From: Nitrogeniibacter mangrovi
GTDB taxonomy: Bacteria; Pseudomonadota; Gammaproteobacteria; Burkholderiales; Rhodocyclaceae
Assembly: GCF_010983895.1 (NCBI RefSeq)
Contig: NZ_CP048836.1
Span: forward strand, 930,001 to 994,000
Length of the DNA: 64,000 bases
Reading direction: 5' to 3'
Of the stretch, positions 27,106 through 37,806 are shown in pieces. Each line of letters opens with the position of its first letter. The first letter of the stretch is position 1. The position numbers and the translations under genes were made by a program. The notes under the pieces are model-generated. The model saw only the letters and a program-made list of their open reading frames with translations. It was not told the origin of the DNA and ran no database searches.

Positions 27106-28217
27106 TGTCAGCAATTCACACCCTCACCATGCCGAAGTGGGGCCTTTCGATGAAGGAAGGCAAGGTCAACGGCTGGTTGAAGGACGTCGGTGACGAGATC
27201 TCGGTGGGTGAAGAGATCATCGAGATCGAGAGCGAGAAGATCGCCGGGGCCGTGGAGGCCTCGGTGGCCGGCGTGCTGCGCCGCCAGACCGCGGGCGAGG
27301 ACGACGTCCTCCCCGTGGGGGGGCTGCTCGGCATCGTCGCCGACTCGGACGTGTCCGATGCCGATATCGACGCGGCCATCGACGCCTTCAATGCCAACTT
27401 CGTGCCGCCGTCCGACGAGGACGAGGACACCGGCCCGAGCACGCAGACGGTGGAGGTCGACGGGCGTCGCATCCGCTACCTGAAGCGTGGGGAAGGGGAT
27501 CAGACCCTGATCCTCATCCATGGCTTCGGCGGCGACCTCAACAACTGGCTGTTCAACCACGAACCGCTGGCGGCGGGGCGGACGGTCTATGCCCTCGACC
27601 TGCCGGGCCACGGCGAATCGGCCAAGGACGTGGGTGACGGCAGCGTCGACACCCTGGCCAAGACCGTGCTCGGCTTCATGGATGCGCTCGACATCGGCTC
27701 GGCGCATCTGGCCGGGCATTCCATGGGCGGTGCGGTGTCGCTGGCCATCGCCGAGGCGGCGCCGGCACGGGTCGATTCGCTGACCCTGATCTGCAGCGCC
27801 GGGCTCGGCGAGGAGATCAACGGCGCCTACATCGACGGCTTCGTCGCCGCCAAGGATCGCCGCGCGCTCAAGCCGCTGCTGACCCAGCTGTTCTCCGACG
27901 CGAGCCTGGTCACCCGCCAGCTGGTGGACGACATGCTCAAGTACAAGCGCCTGGAGGGGGTCGACACGGCCCTGGCCACCATCGCCGGTGCGGCCTTCAA
28001 GGACGGGCGCCAGCAGTCGGTGCGCAGTGGCGTGCTCTCGGCGCTGGGCAAGCCGGTGCTGGTCATCTGGGGTGAGAGCGACCAGATCATTCCGGTCGCC
28101 CATGCCCCGGCCAGCGGCGGCCAGGTGCGCACCGAGGTGCTGCCTGGGCAGGGCCACATGGTCCAGATGGAAGCGGCCAACGACATCAATCGCCTGATCG
28201 AAGGCTTCCTGTCGTAA
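27105..28217 (+). CDS. acoC: Acetoin dehydrogenase E2 with alpha/beta-hydrolase catalytic domain
   Basis: A 370-residue E2 component. Residues 1-80 form a lipoyl domain with the modified Lys45 in [10 protein letters not shown]. After a short acidic linker ([10 protein letters not shown]) comes an alpha/beta hydrolase fold ([13 protein letters not shown], nucleophile elbow LAGHSMGGA, His in GQGHMVQME), as is normal for AcoC and unlike pyruvate dehydrogenase E2. It transfers the acetyl group to CoA. The ATG shares its A with the acoB stop (TAATG); AAGGAG lies in the end of acoB. The longer frame upstream is a shadow. Confidence 0.95.
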   Translation: MSAIHTLTMPKWGLSMKEGKVNGWLKDVGDEISVGEEIIEIESEKIAGAVEASVAGVLRRQTAGEDDVLPVGGLLGIVADSDVSDADIDAAIDAFNANFVPPSDEDEDTGPSTQTVEVDGRRIRYLKRGEGDQTLILIHGFGGDLNNWLFNHEPLAAGRTVYALDLPGHGESAKDVGDGSVDTLAKTVLGFMDALDIGSAHLAGHSMGGAVSLAIAEAAPARVDSLTLICSAGLGEEINGAYIDGFVAAKDRRALKPLLTQLFSDASLVTRQLVDDMLKYKRLEGVDTALATIAGAAFKDGRQQSVRSGVLSALGKPVLVIWGESDQIIPVAHAPASGGQVRTEVLPGQGHMVQMEAANDINRLIEGFLS

Positions 28218-28225
28218 GACCCATT

Positions 28226-28256
28226 GCGGCCACCCCGGCAAGCGGGGTGGCCGCAG
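28226..28256 (+). terminator. Hairpin between acoC and lipA
   Basis: TGCGGCCACCCCG and CGGGGTGGCCGCA form a 13-bp stem with a GCAAG loop and no U-tract. It may reduce expression of lipA and downstream genes relative to acoXABC. Confidence 0.6.
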
Positions 28257-28275
28257 TGTCTGCCTGGAGCGATCC

Positions 28276-29229
28276 ATGACAAGTCCCCAACCCCCTGTTG
28301 CCCTTCGCGGTGGCGACAAGCTGGCGCGCATCCCCGTCAAGGTGGATCGCGAGCGCCCCTCGCCCCCGAAACCGCCCTGGCTGCGTGCCCGGGATCCCGG
28401 TCTGCCGGCGGTGACCCGCCTGCAGGGCCTGCTCAGAGAACAGAATCTGCACACCGTGTGCGAAGAGGCCGCCTGCCCCAACATCGGCGAATGCTTCAGC
28501 CGCGGGACCGCCACCTTCATGATCCTCGGTGGCATCTGCACCCGTCGCTGTCCCTACTGCGACGTCGCCCACGGGCGTCCGGCCGCGCCGGACGCGGACG
28601 AACCGGCGCATCTGGCCGCGGCCATCGCCGCCATGGAACTGCGCTACGTGGTCATCACCTCGGTGGACCGGGACGACCTGCGCGATGGCGGGGCGGCCCA
28701 CTTCGGCGCCTGCATCCGCGCCGCGCGCGAGGCCCGGCCGGGGATCTCGGTCGAGGTGCTCACCCCCGACTTCCGTGGTCGCGAGGCGGTCGCGCTCGAC
28801 GCGCTCGCGCTCAATCCGCCGGACGTGTTCAACCACAACATCGAGACGGTGCCGCGCCTGTACCGCGCCGTGCGTCCGGGCGGCGACTACGAAGGCTCGC
28901 TGGCGCTGCTGCGCGAGGCGCGCGAGCGCCTGCCGGGGGTGCCGACCAAGTCGGGCCTGATGCTCGGACTCGGCGAGCGCGACGACGAGGTGATCTCGGT
29001 GATGGCCGATCTGCGCGCCCACGGCTGCGACATCCTCACCCTGGGCCAGTACCTGCGCCCCTCCGCGGACCACCTGCCGGTGGATCGCTACGTGAGCCCC
29101 GAGGCCTTCGAGCAACTGCGCGGGATGGCCCTGACGATGGGCTTTGCCGAGGTCGCCGCCGGGCCGCTGGTGCGCTCGTCCTACCGGGCCGATCAGGTGG
29201 CGGCCGCCGCCGGCGTGGAGGTGACATGA
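28276..29229 (+). CDS. lipA: Lipoyl synthase
   Basis: A 317-residue radical-SAM enzyme that inserts sulfur into octanoyl groups on carrier proteins. Both iron-sulfur sites are complete: the auxiliary cluster C62-x4-C67-x5-C73 ([13 protein letters not shown]) and the SAM cluster C88-x3-C92-x2-C95 (CTRRCPYC). Its place in the aco operon suits the lipoate need of AcoC. The ATG follows TGGAGCG, and the stop overlaps the ThiS gene (ATGA). It may be an extra copy besides a housekeeping lipA elsewhere; that cannot be seen here. Confidence 0.95.
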   Translation: MTSPQPPVALRGGDKLARIPVKVDRERPSPPKPPWLRARDPGLPAVTRLQGLLREQNLHTVCEEAACPNIGECFSRGTATFMILGGICTRRCPYCDVAHGRPAAPDADEPAHLAAAIAAMELRYVVITSVDRDDLRDGGAAHFGACIRAAREARPGISVEVLTPDFRGREAVALDALALNPPDVFNHNIETVPRLYRAVRPGGDYEGSLALLREARERLPGVPTKSGLMLGLGERDDEVISVMADLRAHGCDILTLGQYLRPSADHLPVDRYVSPEAFEQLRGMALTMGFAEVAAGPLVRSSYRADQVAAAAGVEVT

Positions 29230-29429
29230 ACGAGATCCGGGTCAATGACACGGTGACCGACGTGCCGGTCGGCTGGCGGGTCGCCGATCTGCTGCTCGAC
29301 CTGGGCTACCAGGGCAAACGCGTGGCGGTCGAGCGCAACGGCGAGATCGTCGTGCGCAGCCACTACGAGGACACCGTGCTGTATGCCGGCGATCGACTCG
29401 AGATCGTCGTGGCCGTGGGCGGCGGCTGA
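29226..29429 (+). CDS. thiS: ThiS sulfur carrier protein
   Basis: A 67-residue ubiquitin-like protein ending in the GGG tail whose last glycine is activated as a thiocarboxylate to give sulfur to the thiazole ring. Family features are [16 protein letters not shown] and [12 protein letters not shown]. It is coupled to lipA by a four-base overlap and lies two genes before thiG, its partner. TPP made through this route is the cofactor of AcoAB. Confidence 0.93.
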   Translation: MNEIRVNDTVTDVPVGWRVADLLLDLGYQGKRVAVERNGEIVVRSHYEDTVLYAGDRLEIVVAVGGG

Positions 29430-29480
29430 CACACATTCCATCCGCCCGGTTGCATTCCACACCAAGAGAAGGAGACACCA

Positions 29481-29948
29481 ATGAAAATGCTGCACGCCCT
29501 GGGACTGAGTATCGCGCTGCTCGTGGCGCTCTGGGTCTATGTGAGTATCGGTCTGCCGAACCTGGGTTTCTACCCGTGGATCGGTTTCGTCGCCTGGGCC
29601 GCCTTCTACGCCGCCGGTGGCGGCAAGGACGGCGTGTTCAAGCCGCTGGCCGCCGCCACCGTGGCCATCCTGCTCACCGCGCTGACCATGTTCGGTGTCG
29701 GCGAAGCCGGTGGCGGTCTGGTCGCCATGATCGGGCTGGTCGCCGTGCTGGCCTTCGTGCTGGTGGTGCTCTCCGATGTCGCCGTGCTGTCCTACACCCC
29801 GGCCGCCTTCCTCGGCGCCGCGACCTACTTCGGCTCCGGCGGCAAGGTGGACGAGAGCGTGCTGTTCGTCATCCTGTCGTGGGTGGCCGGTCTGGCCCTG
29901 GGTTATGCCAGCGAAGCGCTCGGCAAGAAGATGGCCCGCCCCGCCTGA
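29481..29948 (+). CDS. DUF1097 membrane protein
   Basis: A 155-residue integral membrane protein with five or six hydrophobic helices (ALGLSIALLVALWVYVSIG, PLAAATVAILLTALTMFG, LVAMIGLVAVLAFVLVVL, LFVILSWVAGLALGY). The pattern FYPWIGFVAWAAFYAAGG resembles DUF1097, a family without known function. It sits between thiS and thiG, which are often adjacent, so it may relate to uptake of a thiamine or acetoin compound; this is only inference. AAGGAG stands before the ATG. Confidence 0.75.
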   Translation: MKMLHALGLSIALLVALWVYVSIGLPNLGFYPWIGFVAWAAFYAAGGGKDGVFKPLAAATVAILLTALTMFGVGEAGGGLVAMIGLVAVLAFVLVVLSDVAVLSYTPAAFLGAATYFGSGGKVDESVLFVILSWVAGLALGYASEALGKKMARPA

Positions 29949-29958
29949 GGAGTGAATC

Positions 29959-30771
29959 ATGAAAACCCCGCAAGACTTCCCGGTCGATTCGCTCCAGCTC
30001 GGCTCCCACATCGTGGGGTCGCGGCTGCTGGTAGGGACCGGCAAGTACCGTGATTTCGACGAGACCCGCGCGGCCATCGATGCCAGTGGCGCGCAGATCG
30101 TGACGGTGGCGATCCGCCGCACCAACATCGGCCAGGACCCGAACCAGCCCAGCCTGCTCGATGTGTTGCCGCCGTCGCGGTTCACGATCCTGCCCAACAC
30201 GGCGGGGTGCTACACGGCCGAGGATGCGGTGCGCACGCTGCGCCTTGCGCGGGAACTGCTCGACGGCCACGCGCTGGTCAAGCTCGAGGTGCTCGGCGAC
30301 CAGGACACCCTGTTCCCGAACATGCCCGAAACCCTCAAGGCGGCCGAGCAACTCGTGAGCGAAGGCTTCGAGGTGATGGTGTATTGCTCGGACGACCCCA
30401 TCCAGGCACGCATGCTCGAGGACATCGGCTGCGTGGCCATCATGCCGCTGGCGAGCCTGATCGGCTCCGGCATGGGCATCCTCAACCCGTGGAACCTGGA
30501 GATCATCGTCGACCGCAGCCGGGTGCCGGTGATCGTCGACGCCGGGGTGGGCACGGCCTCGGACGCGGCCATCGCGATGGAGCTCGGGTGCGACGGGGTG
30601 CTCATGAACAGCGCCATCGCCGGGGCCTCGGACCCGGTGCGCATGGCCGGCGCCATGCGTGCCGCGGTGCAGGCCGGGCGCAACGCCTTCCTCGCCGGGC
30701 GCATGCCCAAGCGCCTGTATTCGGGCAGCCCGAGCTCGCCCCTGGGCGGGGTCATCGGTTCGCCCCGGTGA
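29959..30771 (+). CDS. thiG: Thiazole synthase
   Basis: A 270-residue TIM-barrel enzyme that condenses deoxyxylulose phosphate, dehydroglycine and ThiS-thiocarboxylate into the thiazole of thiamine. The Schiff-base lysine is K108 in [10 protein letters not shown]. The phosphate-binding loops [15 protein letters not shown] and [14 protein letters not shown] are intact. Ten bases separate it from the DUF1097 gene, and GAGGAG stands near the start. No thiE is in view. Confidence 0.95.
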   Translation: MKTPQDFPVDSLQLGSHIVGSRLLVGTGKYRDFDETRAAIDASGAQIVTVAIRRTNIGQDPNQPSLLDVLPPSRFTILPNTAGCYTAEDAVRTLRLARELLDGHALVKLEVLGDQDTLFPNMPETLKAAEQLVSEGFEVMVYCSDDPIQARMLEDIGCVAIMPLASLIGSGMGILNPWNLEIIVDRSRVPVIVDAGVGTASDAAIAMELGCDGVLMNSAIAGASDPVRMAGAMRAAVQAGRNAFLAGRMPKRLYSGSPSSPLGGVIGSPR

Positions 30772-30790
30772 GTTGTCTTTCATGCATCGA

Positions 30791-30813
30791 CGGGCCGCTT
30801 CGGCGGCCCGTTT
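30791..30813 (+). terminator. Intrinsic terminator after thiG
   Basis: CGGGCCGC and GCGGCCCG form an 8-bp stem around a TTCG tetraloop, followed by TTT. Lpd is therefore probably also transcribed from its own promoter. Confidence 0.75.
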
Positions 30814-30862
30814 CATCAACAACGAATGAATCTGGACATACGAATGATTAGGAGAGCAGGGC

Positions 30863-32314
30863 ATGACGTCTGAATCCATCCTCGACTGTGACATGCTGGT
30901 CCTCGGCGCCGGGCCGGGCGGCTATTCCGCAGCCTTCCGCGCCGCCGACCTGGGGATGAAGACCGTGCTCGTCGAGCGCTACGCCACCCTCGGCGGCGTG
31001 TGCCTCAACGTCGGCTGCATTCCCTCCAAGGCCCTGCTGCATGTGGCCAGCGTGATGGAGGAGGTCGCCCACTTCGAGGATCTCGGGGTGAGTTACGACG
31101 ATCCCGAGATCGACGTCGCCCGTCTGCTCGCCCACAAGAACAAGGTGGTCGGCAAGCTCACCGGCGGCCTCGCCGCCATGGCGCAGATGCGCAAGGTGGA
31201 GGTGGTGCGCGGTGTGGGCAGCTTCGTCGACGCCCATCAACTGCAGGTCGAAGTGACCGCCGGTGACGGCCAGGCGAAGACCGGCGCCACGCGCACCGTG
31301 CGTTTCAAGCAGTGCATCATCGCCGCCGGCAGCGCGGCGGTGCATCTGCCCTTCCTGCCCGAGGACGAACGCATCGTCGATTCCACCGGTGCGCTCGAAC
31401 TGCGCCAGGTGCCCGGGCGCCTGCTGGTGATCGGCGGCGGCATCATCGGCCTCGAGATGGCCACCGTGTATTCCGCCCTCGGCGCACGGGTGGACGTGGT
31501 CGAGATGCTCGATGGCCTCATGCAGGGGCCCGACCGCGATCTGGTCAAGGTGTGGGAGAAGCAGAACGCGCACCGCTTCGGCCTGGTCATGACCGGCACC
31601 CGCACGGTGGCGGTCGATGCCCGCGACGACGGTCTGCATGTGAGCTTCGAGGGCAAGAAGGCGCCCGCCGAGCCGCAGCGCTACGACATGATCCTGCAAT
31701 CGGCCGGGCGCACGCCCAACGGCCACAAGATCGCCGCCGCCAAGGCCGGCGTCGAGGTGACCGAGCGCGGCTTCATTCCGGTGGACGCGCAGATGCGCAC
31801 CAACGTGCCGCACATCTTCGCCATCGGCGACATCGTCGGTCAGCCCATGCTCGCCCACAAGGCGGTGCATGAAGCCCATGTGGCGGCCGAGGTGGCGGCC
31901 GGCGAAGAGCGGCGCTTCGACGCCACGGTCATCCCCAGCGTCGCCTATACCCACCCCGAGGTGGCCTGGGTGGGCATGACCGAGGCCCAGGCCAAGGCCG
32001 AGGGCAAGAAGGTGAGCGCCGCCAAGTTCCCCTGGGCCGCCAGCGGCCGCGCCATCGCCAATGGCGTGGACTACGGCTTCACCAAGCTCATCTTCGATGA
32101 GCAGACCCACCGCTGCATCGGCGGCGCGATGGTCGGCCCCAACGCCGGCGACATGATCGGCGAGGTAGTGCTCGCCATCGAGATGGGCGCGCAGGCGGCC
32201 GACATCGGCCGCAGCATCCACCCGCATCCGACCCTGGGCGAATCCATCGGCATGGCGGCCGAGGTGTTCGAAGGCGTGTGCACCGATTTGCCGGCGATGC
32301 GGCGCAAACGATAG
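30863..32314 (+). CDS. lpd: Dihydrolipoamide dehydrogenase (E3)
   Basis: A 483-residue FAD flavoprotein that reoxidises the dihydrolipoyl arm of AcoC and reduces NAD. FAD site MLVLGAGPGGYSAAFRAA, redox disulfide in GGVCLNVGCIPSKAL, NAD site LLVIGGGIIGLEMATVYS, and the C-terminal HPHPTLGES with the catalytic His-Glu pair are all present. There is no N-terminal lipoyl domain. Position after the aco-lip-thi genes marks it as the E3 of the acetoin complex, though it could serve others. The ATG is preceded by TAGGAGAGCAGG. Confidence 0.93.
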   Translation: MTSESILDCDMLVLGAGPGGYSAAFRAADLGMKTVLVERYATLGGVCLNVGCIPSKALLHVASVMEEVAHFEDLGVSYDDPEIDVARLLAHKNKVVGKLTGGLAAMAQMRKVEVVRGVGSFVDAHQLQVEVTAGDGQAKTGATRTVRFKQCIIAAGSAAVHLPFLPEDERIVDSTGALELRQVPGRLLVIGGGIIGLEMATVYSALGARVDVVEMLDGLMQGPDRDLVKVWEKQNAHRFGLVMTGTRTVAVDARDDGLHVSFEGKKAPAEPQRYDMILQSAGRTPNGHKIAAAKAGVEVTERGFIPVDAQMRTNVPHIFAIGDIVGQPMLAHKAVHEAHVAAEVAAGEERRFDATVIPSVAYTHPEVAWVGMTEAQAKAEGKKVSAAKFPWAASGRAIANGVDYGFTKLIFDEQTHRCIGGAMVGPNAGDMIGEVVLAIEMGAQAADIGRSIHPHPTLGESIGMAAEVFEGVCTDLPAMRRKR

Positions 32315-32358
32315 GCCGACGCCACCCCCAACCCCCATCCCCCACAGGAGACATCACC

Positions 32359-32796
32359 ATGGATCAGATCGAACCGGTATTCACCGCCACCGCCACCGCC
32401 CGCGGCGGCCGCAACGGACAGGCCGAGACCGCCGACGGCAGCTTCGGCGTGCGCCTGTCCGTACCCAAGGCCATGGGTGGCCCCGGCGCCTCGGGCGCGG
32501 TCACCCCGGAAGACCTCTTCGCCGCCGGCTATGCCGCCTGCTTCGGCGGTGCCATCGACTTCGTTGCCCAGCAGCGCGGCCAGGACGCCTCGCAGGTGGC
32601 GGTCACCTGCGCCGTGTCCATCGGCGGTCGCGACAAGGGCGGCTTCGGGCTGGAGGTGAAATTCCGCGTCGAGGACAGTCAGCTGGCCCAGGCGGACCTG
32701 GAGGCGCTGGTGAAGGCCGCGCACGAGGAGATCTGCCCGTATTCGCATGCCACGCGCAACAATGTGCCGATCGCGTTCGAGGTGGTGGGGCGCTGA
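32359..32796 (+). CDS. ohr: Organic hydroperoxide resistance protein Ohr
   Basis: A 145-residue OsmC/Ohr thiol peroxidase that reduces organic hydroperoxides with lipoylated or dihydrolipoamide-type donors. Both catalytic cysteines are visible, C61 in YAACFGG and C126 in EEICPYSHATRNN. Its place after lpd is notable because Ohr proteins use dihydrolipoamide recycled by Lpd. CAGGAGAC stands before the ATG at 32359; the longer frame overlaps lpd. Confidence 0.92.
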   Translation: MDQIEPVFTATATARGGRNGQAETADGSFGVRLSVPKAMGGPGASGAVTPEDLFAAGYAACFGGAIDFVAQQRGQDASQVAVTCAVSIGGRDKGGFGLEVKFRVEDSQLAQADLEALVKAAHEEICPYSHATRNNVPIAFEVVGR

Positions 32797-32811
32797 GAGG
32801 CGCGTTGCGCC

Positions 32812-32850
32812 GCTGAAAACGGGCCGCGCTTGCGGCCCGTCTGTTTTCAG
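32812..32850 (+). terminator. Intrinsic terminator after ohr
   Basis: ACGGGCCGC/GCGGCCCGT stem with a GCTT loop, extended outside by CTGAAAAC/GTTTTCAG. Confidence 0.8.
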
Positions 32851-32936
32851 CGCAGCCGTCGCGAACGCTTGCCTTCCGGTGTGGTCCCTGTGTTCAGGGG
32901 CGCACCGGGCGCCGAACCGTTCGCAGGAGGCACGCC

Positions 32937-33683
32937 ATGGCTCGCATTTTCGTGACCGGCTCGGCACAGGGATTGGGGCGAGGCGCCGCGCAGGCGCTGC
33001 TCGATGACGGGCATCAGGTGGTCATTCATGTACGCGCGGAGGCGCGCCGGCGCGCGGTGCTCGATCTGGCCGAGCAGGGCGCCGCGGTGGTGGTCGGCGA
33101 TCTGGCCGATCCCGAGCAGACCCGCCAGGTGGCCGATCAGGTGCGGCACATCGGGCCGATGGACGCGGTCATCCACAATGCCGGCGTGGGTTCGGGCGCT
33201 TCGGTGCTGCCGGTCAATGTGATCGCGCCCTACCGGCTGTGTGCGCTCATCCCGGTGCCGCAGCGGCTCGTGTTCCTGAGCAGCAGCATGCATCTGGGCG
33301 GGCATCCCGTGCTCGAAGGCCTGGACTGGAGCGGCCGCCGCGTCACCGCGTCATATTCCGACAGCAAGCTCTTCGTCACCGTGCTCGCCGCGGCGCTGGC
33401 ACGACGCTGGCCGGGCGTGCTCGTGCACGCGGTCGATCCCGGCTGGGTGCCGACGCGCATGGGCGGAGCGAATGCGCCCGACGATCTGCGCCTGGGGCAT
33501 CTGACCCAGACCTGGCTGGCGACCAGCCGCGACGGGGCGGTGCGTGAGTCCGGCGGCTACTGGCACCACCAGCGTCGCGTGGCACCGCATCCGGCGGTGC
33601 TCGATGTCGCCTTCCAGGAGGCCTTGCTCGACATGCTCGCCCAGGTCACGGGGACGCCGTTGCCCGACCCGGCCGTCGCATAA
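32937..33683 (+). CDS. Short-chain dehydrogenase/reductase
   Basis: A 248-residue SDR with the cofactor motif FVTGSAQGLGRGAA, the HNAGVG motif near residue 80 and the catalytic YSDSK near residue 139, preceded by FLSSSMHLGG. C-terminal text (HAVDPGWVPTRMGG) follows the family. The substrate cannot be read from sequence. CAGGAGG stands before the ATG. It is flanked by unrelated genes and is probably a single-gene unit. Confidence 0.85.
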   Translation: MARIFVTGSAQGLGRGAAQALLDDGHQVVIHVRAEARRRAVLDLAEQGAAVVVGDLADPEQTRQVADQVRHIGPMDAVIHNAGVGSGASVLPVNVIAPYRLCALIPVPQRLVFLSSSMHLGGHPVLEGLDWSGRRVTASYSDSKLFVTVLAAALARRWPGVLVHAVDPGWVPTRMGGANAPDDLRLGHLTQTWLATSRDGAVRESGGYWHHQRRVAPHPAVLDVAFQEALLDMLAQVTGTPLPDPAVA

Positions 33684-33692
33684 GGGCCCGGC

Positions 33693-34433
33693 TCAGCCGC
33701 CCGTGGCCGTCAGCGTCATCAGCGCGTCGGCATACCACGCGCAGTTCAGCCCCAGTGCTTCGTCGAGCACCAGATCGCGGGTGCCCACGTCCAGGCGCGC
33801 CGAATGGACGCCGAGGAGCAGCCAGGGCAGGTCGAATGCGGGCGCGCCCGCATCCGCGCAGCGCAGCACGACCGGCGCGCCGCTCGTGCCCCGGTGGGTC
33901 CGTGCGTCGGTGAGGAAGTAGCCCTGGCCCTGGAAACGCAGCCCGAAGGACGAGGCGATCACCGCCTGACGGACGACGGGAAGATGGTGCAGGTTGTCCT
34001 GGAATCCGAGGGGGAAGCCCACTACCAGGACGGCGCTGCCGACCTCGATCGCCTCGAAATGCTGCGGCAGGTGCGCGGGCGTGAAGGCCCGGTACACCGC
34101 GTCCCGGGGAAAGGCGTCCCGACTGACCTCGAGCACCGCGATGTCCACCTCTCCGGCGGTGTCGACGCAGGTGCGCCACAGGCTCTGGCCGTTGGCGAAC
34201 AACGGCAGCGAGAAGCCGGTCGCTAGGGACAGGTGCGCTTCGCCCACGAGCAGGTCGATGACCAGGCGATCGGGGTGATGGTGATGGTCCGGGTCGAACA
34301 CCACATGCCGGCTGGTCACGAGAAAGAGCCGATCGTCGCGCGCGAAGAAGAAACCGGTCGCGTTGGTGAGCGCCTGGAGGCCCAGAAAGGTCTGGATCCT
34401 GACGGTCGTCAGCAAGATCGATTCGACGTTCAT
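33693..34433 (-). CDS. Trypsin-like serine peptidase domain protein, no signal peptide
   Basis: A 246-residue protein with the chymotrypsin-like fold and a complete catalytic triad: H43 (VTSRHVV), D97 (EVDIAVLEV) and S184 (HRGTSGAPV). There is no signal peptide or PDZ domain, unlike DegP, so it should act in the cytoplasm. A histidine run (DPDHHHHPD) follows the catalytic His. Similar stand-alone peptidase domains are poorly described. It converges on the SDR gene with only nine bases between. Confidence 0.75.
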   Translation of the reverse strand: MNVESILLTTVRIQTFLGLQALTNATGFFFARDDRLFLVTSRHVVFDPDHHHHPDRLVIDLLVGEAHLSLATGFSLPLFANGQSLWRTCVDTAGEVDIAVLEVSRDAFPRDAVYRAFTPAHLPQHFEAIEVGSAVLVVGFPLGFQDNLHHLPVVRQAVIASSFGLRFQGQGYFLTDARTHRGTSGAPVVLRCADAGAPAFDLPWLLLGVHSARLDVGTRDLVLDEALGLNCAWYADALMTLTATGG

Positions 34434-34493
34434 GGCTCAATCGCCTGTGGTGGCCGCGCGCTCAGGACGGAACGCGGGTAGGGGCGCAGAATG

Positions 34494-34525
34494 CAAAAAC
34501 GGGATGAGAGCGATCTCATCCCGTC
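34494..34525 (-). terminator. Intrinsic terminator of the cold-shock gene
   Basis: On the minus strand GACGGGATGAGA pairs with TCTCATCCCGTT and is followed by a T-run. Confidence 0.85.
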
Positions 34526-34564
34526 TGTCGAGCACATCGCCCCTCGCGAGAGGGGCGCCGGCGA

Positions 34565-34768
34565 TTACTCAGCCGTGATGTTGCTCGCTTGCTTGCCCTT
34601 GGGGCCGGTCGTCACGTCGAACGACACCTTCTGGCCTTCGGTCAGGGTGCGGAAACCCTTGGACTGAATTGCCGAGAAGTGCGCGAACAGATCTTCGCCG
34701 CCTTCGTCCGGGGTGATGAAACCGAATCCCTTGGATTCGTTGAACCATTTGACAGTACCAGTGGCCAT
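34565..34768 (-). CDS. Cold-shock domain protein
   Basis: A 67-residue OB-fold nucleic-acid chaperone of the CspA family. RNP1 (KGFGFI) and RNP2 (DLFAHFSAI) are intact, and the protein starts [14 protein letters not shown] gap of about 150 bases follows upstream before the divergent A/T-rich segment, which fits the long structured leader usual for csp mRNAs. The start is the ATG at 34768 with CGGAG upstream; the longer frame has no support. Confidence 0.95.
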   Translation of the reverse strand: MATGTVKWFNESKGFGFITPDEGGEDLFAHFSAIQSKGFRTLTEGQKVSFDVTTGPKGKQASNITAE

Positions 34769-35007
34769 GTCTTGAAACTCCGTAAATGTCACAGGGCCGA
34801 GCCCCGAAAAAAGGGCGAGATCAAGACGGCGAGTACGAATGGGGTGTTGATACGGCGCAGAAGTGCGGGAACACAACCGACAAAAGGACTTGACTGCTTA
34901 AAATCGCTGGTAGTTAGAGTACACCGCAATGGCAGCCGCTGCAAATGAAATCTTTCGCCGGTCGAGCCGTCGGCGGCGTGATGCAGTGCGGCCGCATACG
35001 AAACGTT

Positions 35008-35421
35008 TCAGGCCTTGGACAGGATGCGCTCGGTCTGCTTGACGATCTCGGCGGCGGTGGCCCTGTCCTTGAGCACGCCATTGTTGGCGATGACGCGCAT
35101 GCGTGTGGTGCGCGGGGTGAGCGGTTCGAGCAGCACTTCGATGTCGCGGTCCTTGGCGCTGGCGGTGATGACGCGCTCGCCTTCCGAGTTGGTTTTCCGC
35201 GCCACGACGTGGATGGCCATGTTGTGCATGGCGATGACGCTGCCCCGTTCCACCTTTCGGAGGGGGGCGGTGAAGGTCTTGTAGATGATACCGCTCAGGG
35301 TATGAGAAACCCCGACGCCGGCACCCATGGACAGCGCCGTCAGCGAGATGGGATCGCATCCGGTGAGTAGCAAGGTCATCGCCACCAGCGATCCGTACTT
35401 GAAGCCGAAACGTCGCGACAT
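35008..35421 (-). CDS. DUF3568-like lipoprotein
   Basis: A 137-residue protein with a lipoprotein signal (LVAMTLLLTGC, lipidated Cys near residue 22). The rest is a small beta-rich domain (VIAMHNMAIHVVARKTNSEG, RDIEVLLEPLTPRTTRMRV) like DUF3568 proteins, whose function is unknown. AGGAGATGG lies before the ATG. Probable outer-membrane or periplasm-facing anchor. Confidence 0.75.
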   Translation of the reverse strand: MSRRFGFKYGSLVAMTLLLTGCDPISLTALSMGAGVGVSHTLSGIIYKTFTAPLRKVERGSVIAMHNMAIHVVARKTNSEGERVITASAKDRDIEVLLEPLTPRTTRMRVIANNGVLKDRATAAEIVKQTERILSKA

Positions 35422-35603
35422 CCTGCCATCTCCTCTCGGTCACCCGCCCGCGCGGCCAGCCGGCACCGTTGTCTTCGGCCGACAATGGCCGATGTCATAT
35501 CTTTACGGTCCGGGAGTGACATTTCTGAAGGGCGACGCTGGTCACCGGTGAGGGCGGATTCCGATGCCCGGCATTTCCGGCGTGGTCGATGACGCCGAGG
35601 AAC

Positions 35604-35625
35604 GGGCCGCAATCGCGGCCCTTTC
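35604..35625. terminator. Hairpin after thiC copy 2
   Basis: GGGCCGC/GCGGCCC stem with a four-base AATC loop, 25-46 bases beyond the thiC2 stop. A short T-run exists only on the plus side. Confidence 0.55.
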
Positions 35626-35649
35626 CTCATGCCAAGAGATGATGTGTCC

Positions 35650-37694
<2,045 letters not shown>

Positions 37695-37806
37695 CAGCCG
37701 TTACGTTACGCCGGGTGGCCGCCGCTGTAAAGGCGTTGCCACACCGGGCGTTTGCCGGCATGGTTGGGGTGTCACCTGAGGTTCATATTGCGCGCAGAGG
37801 GCAGCC

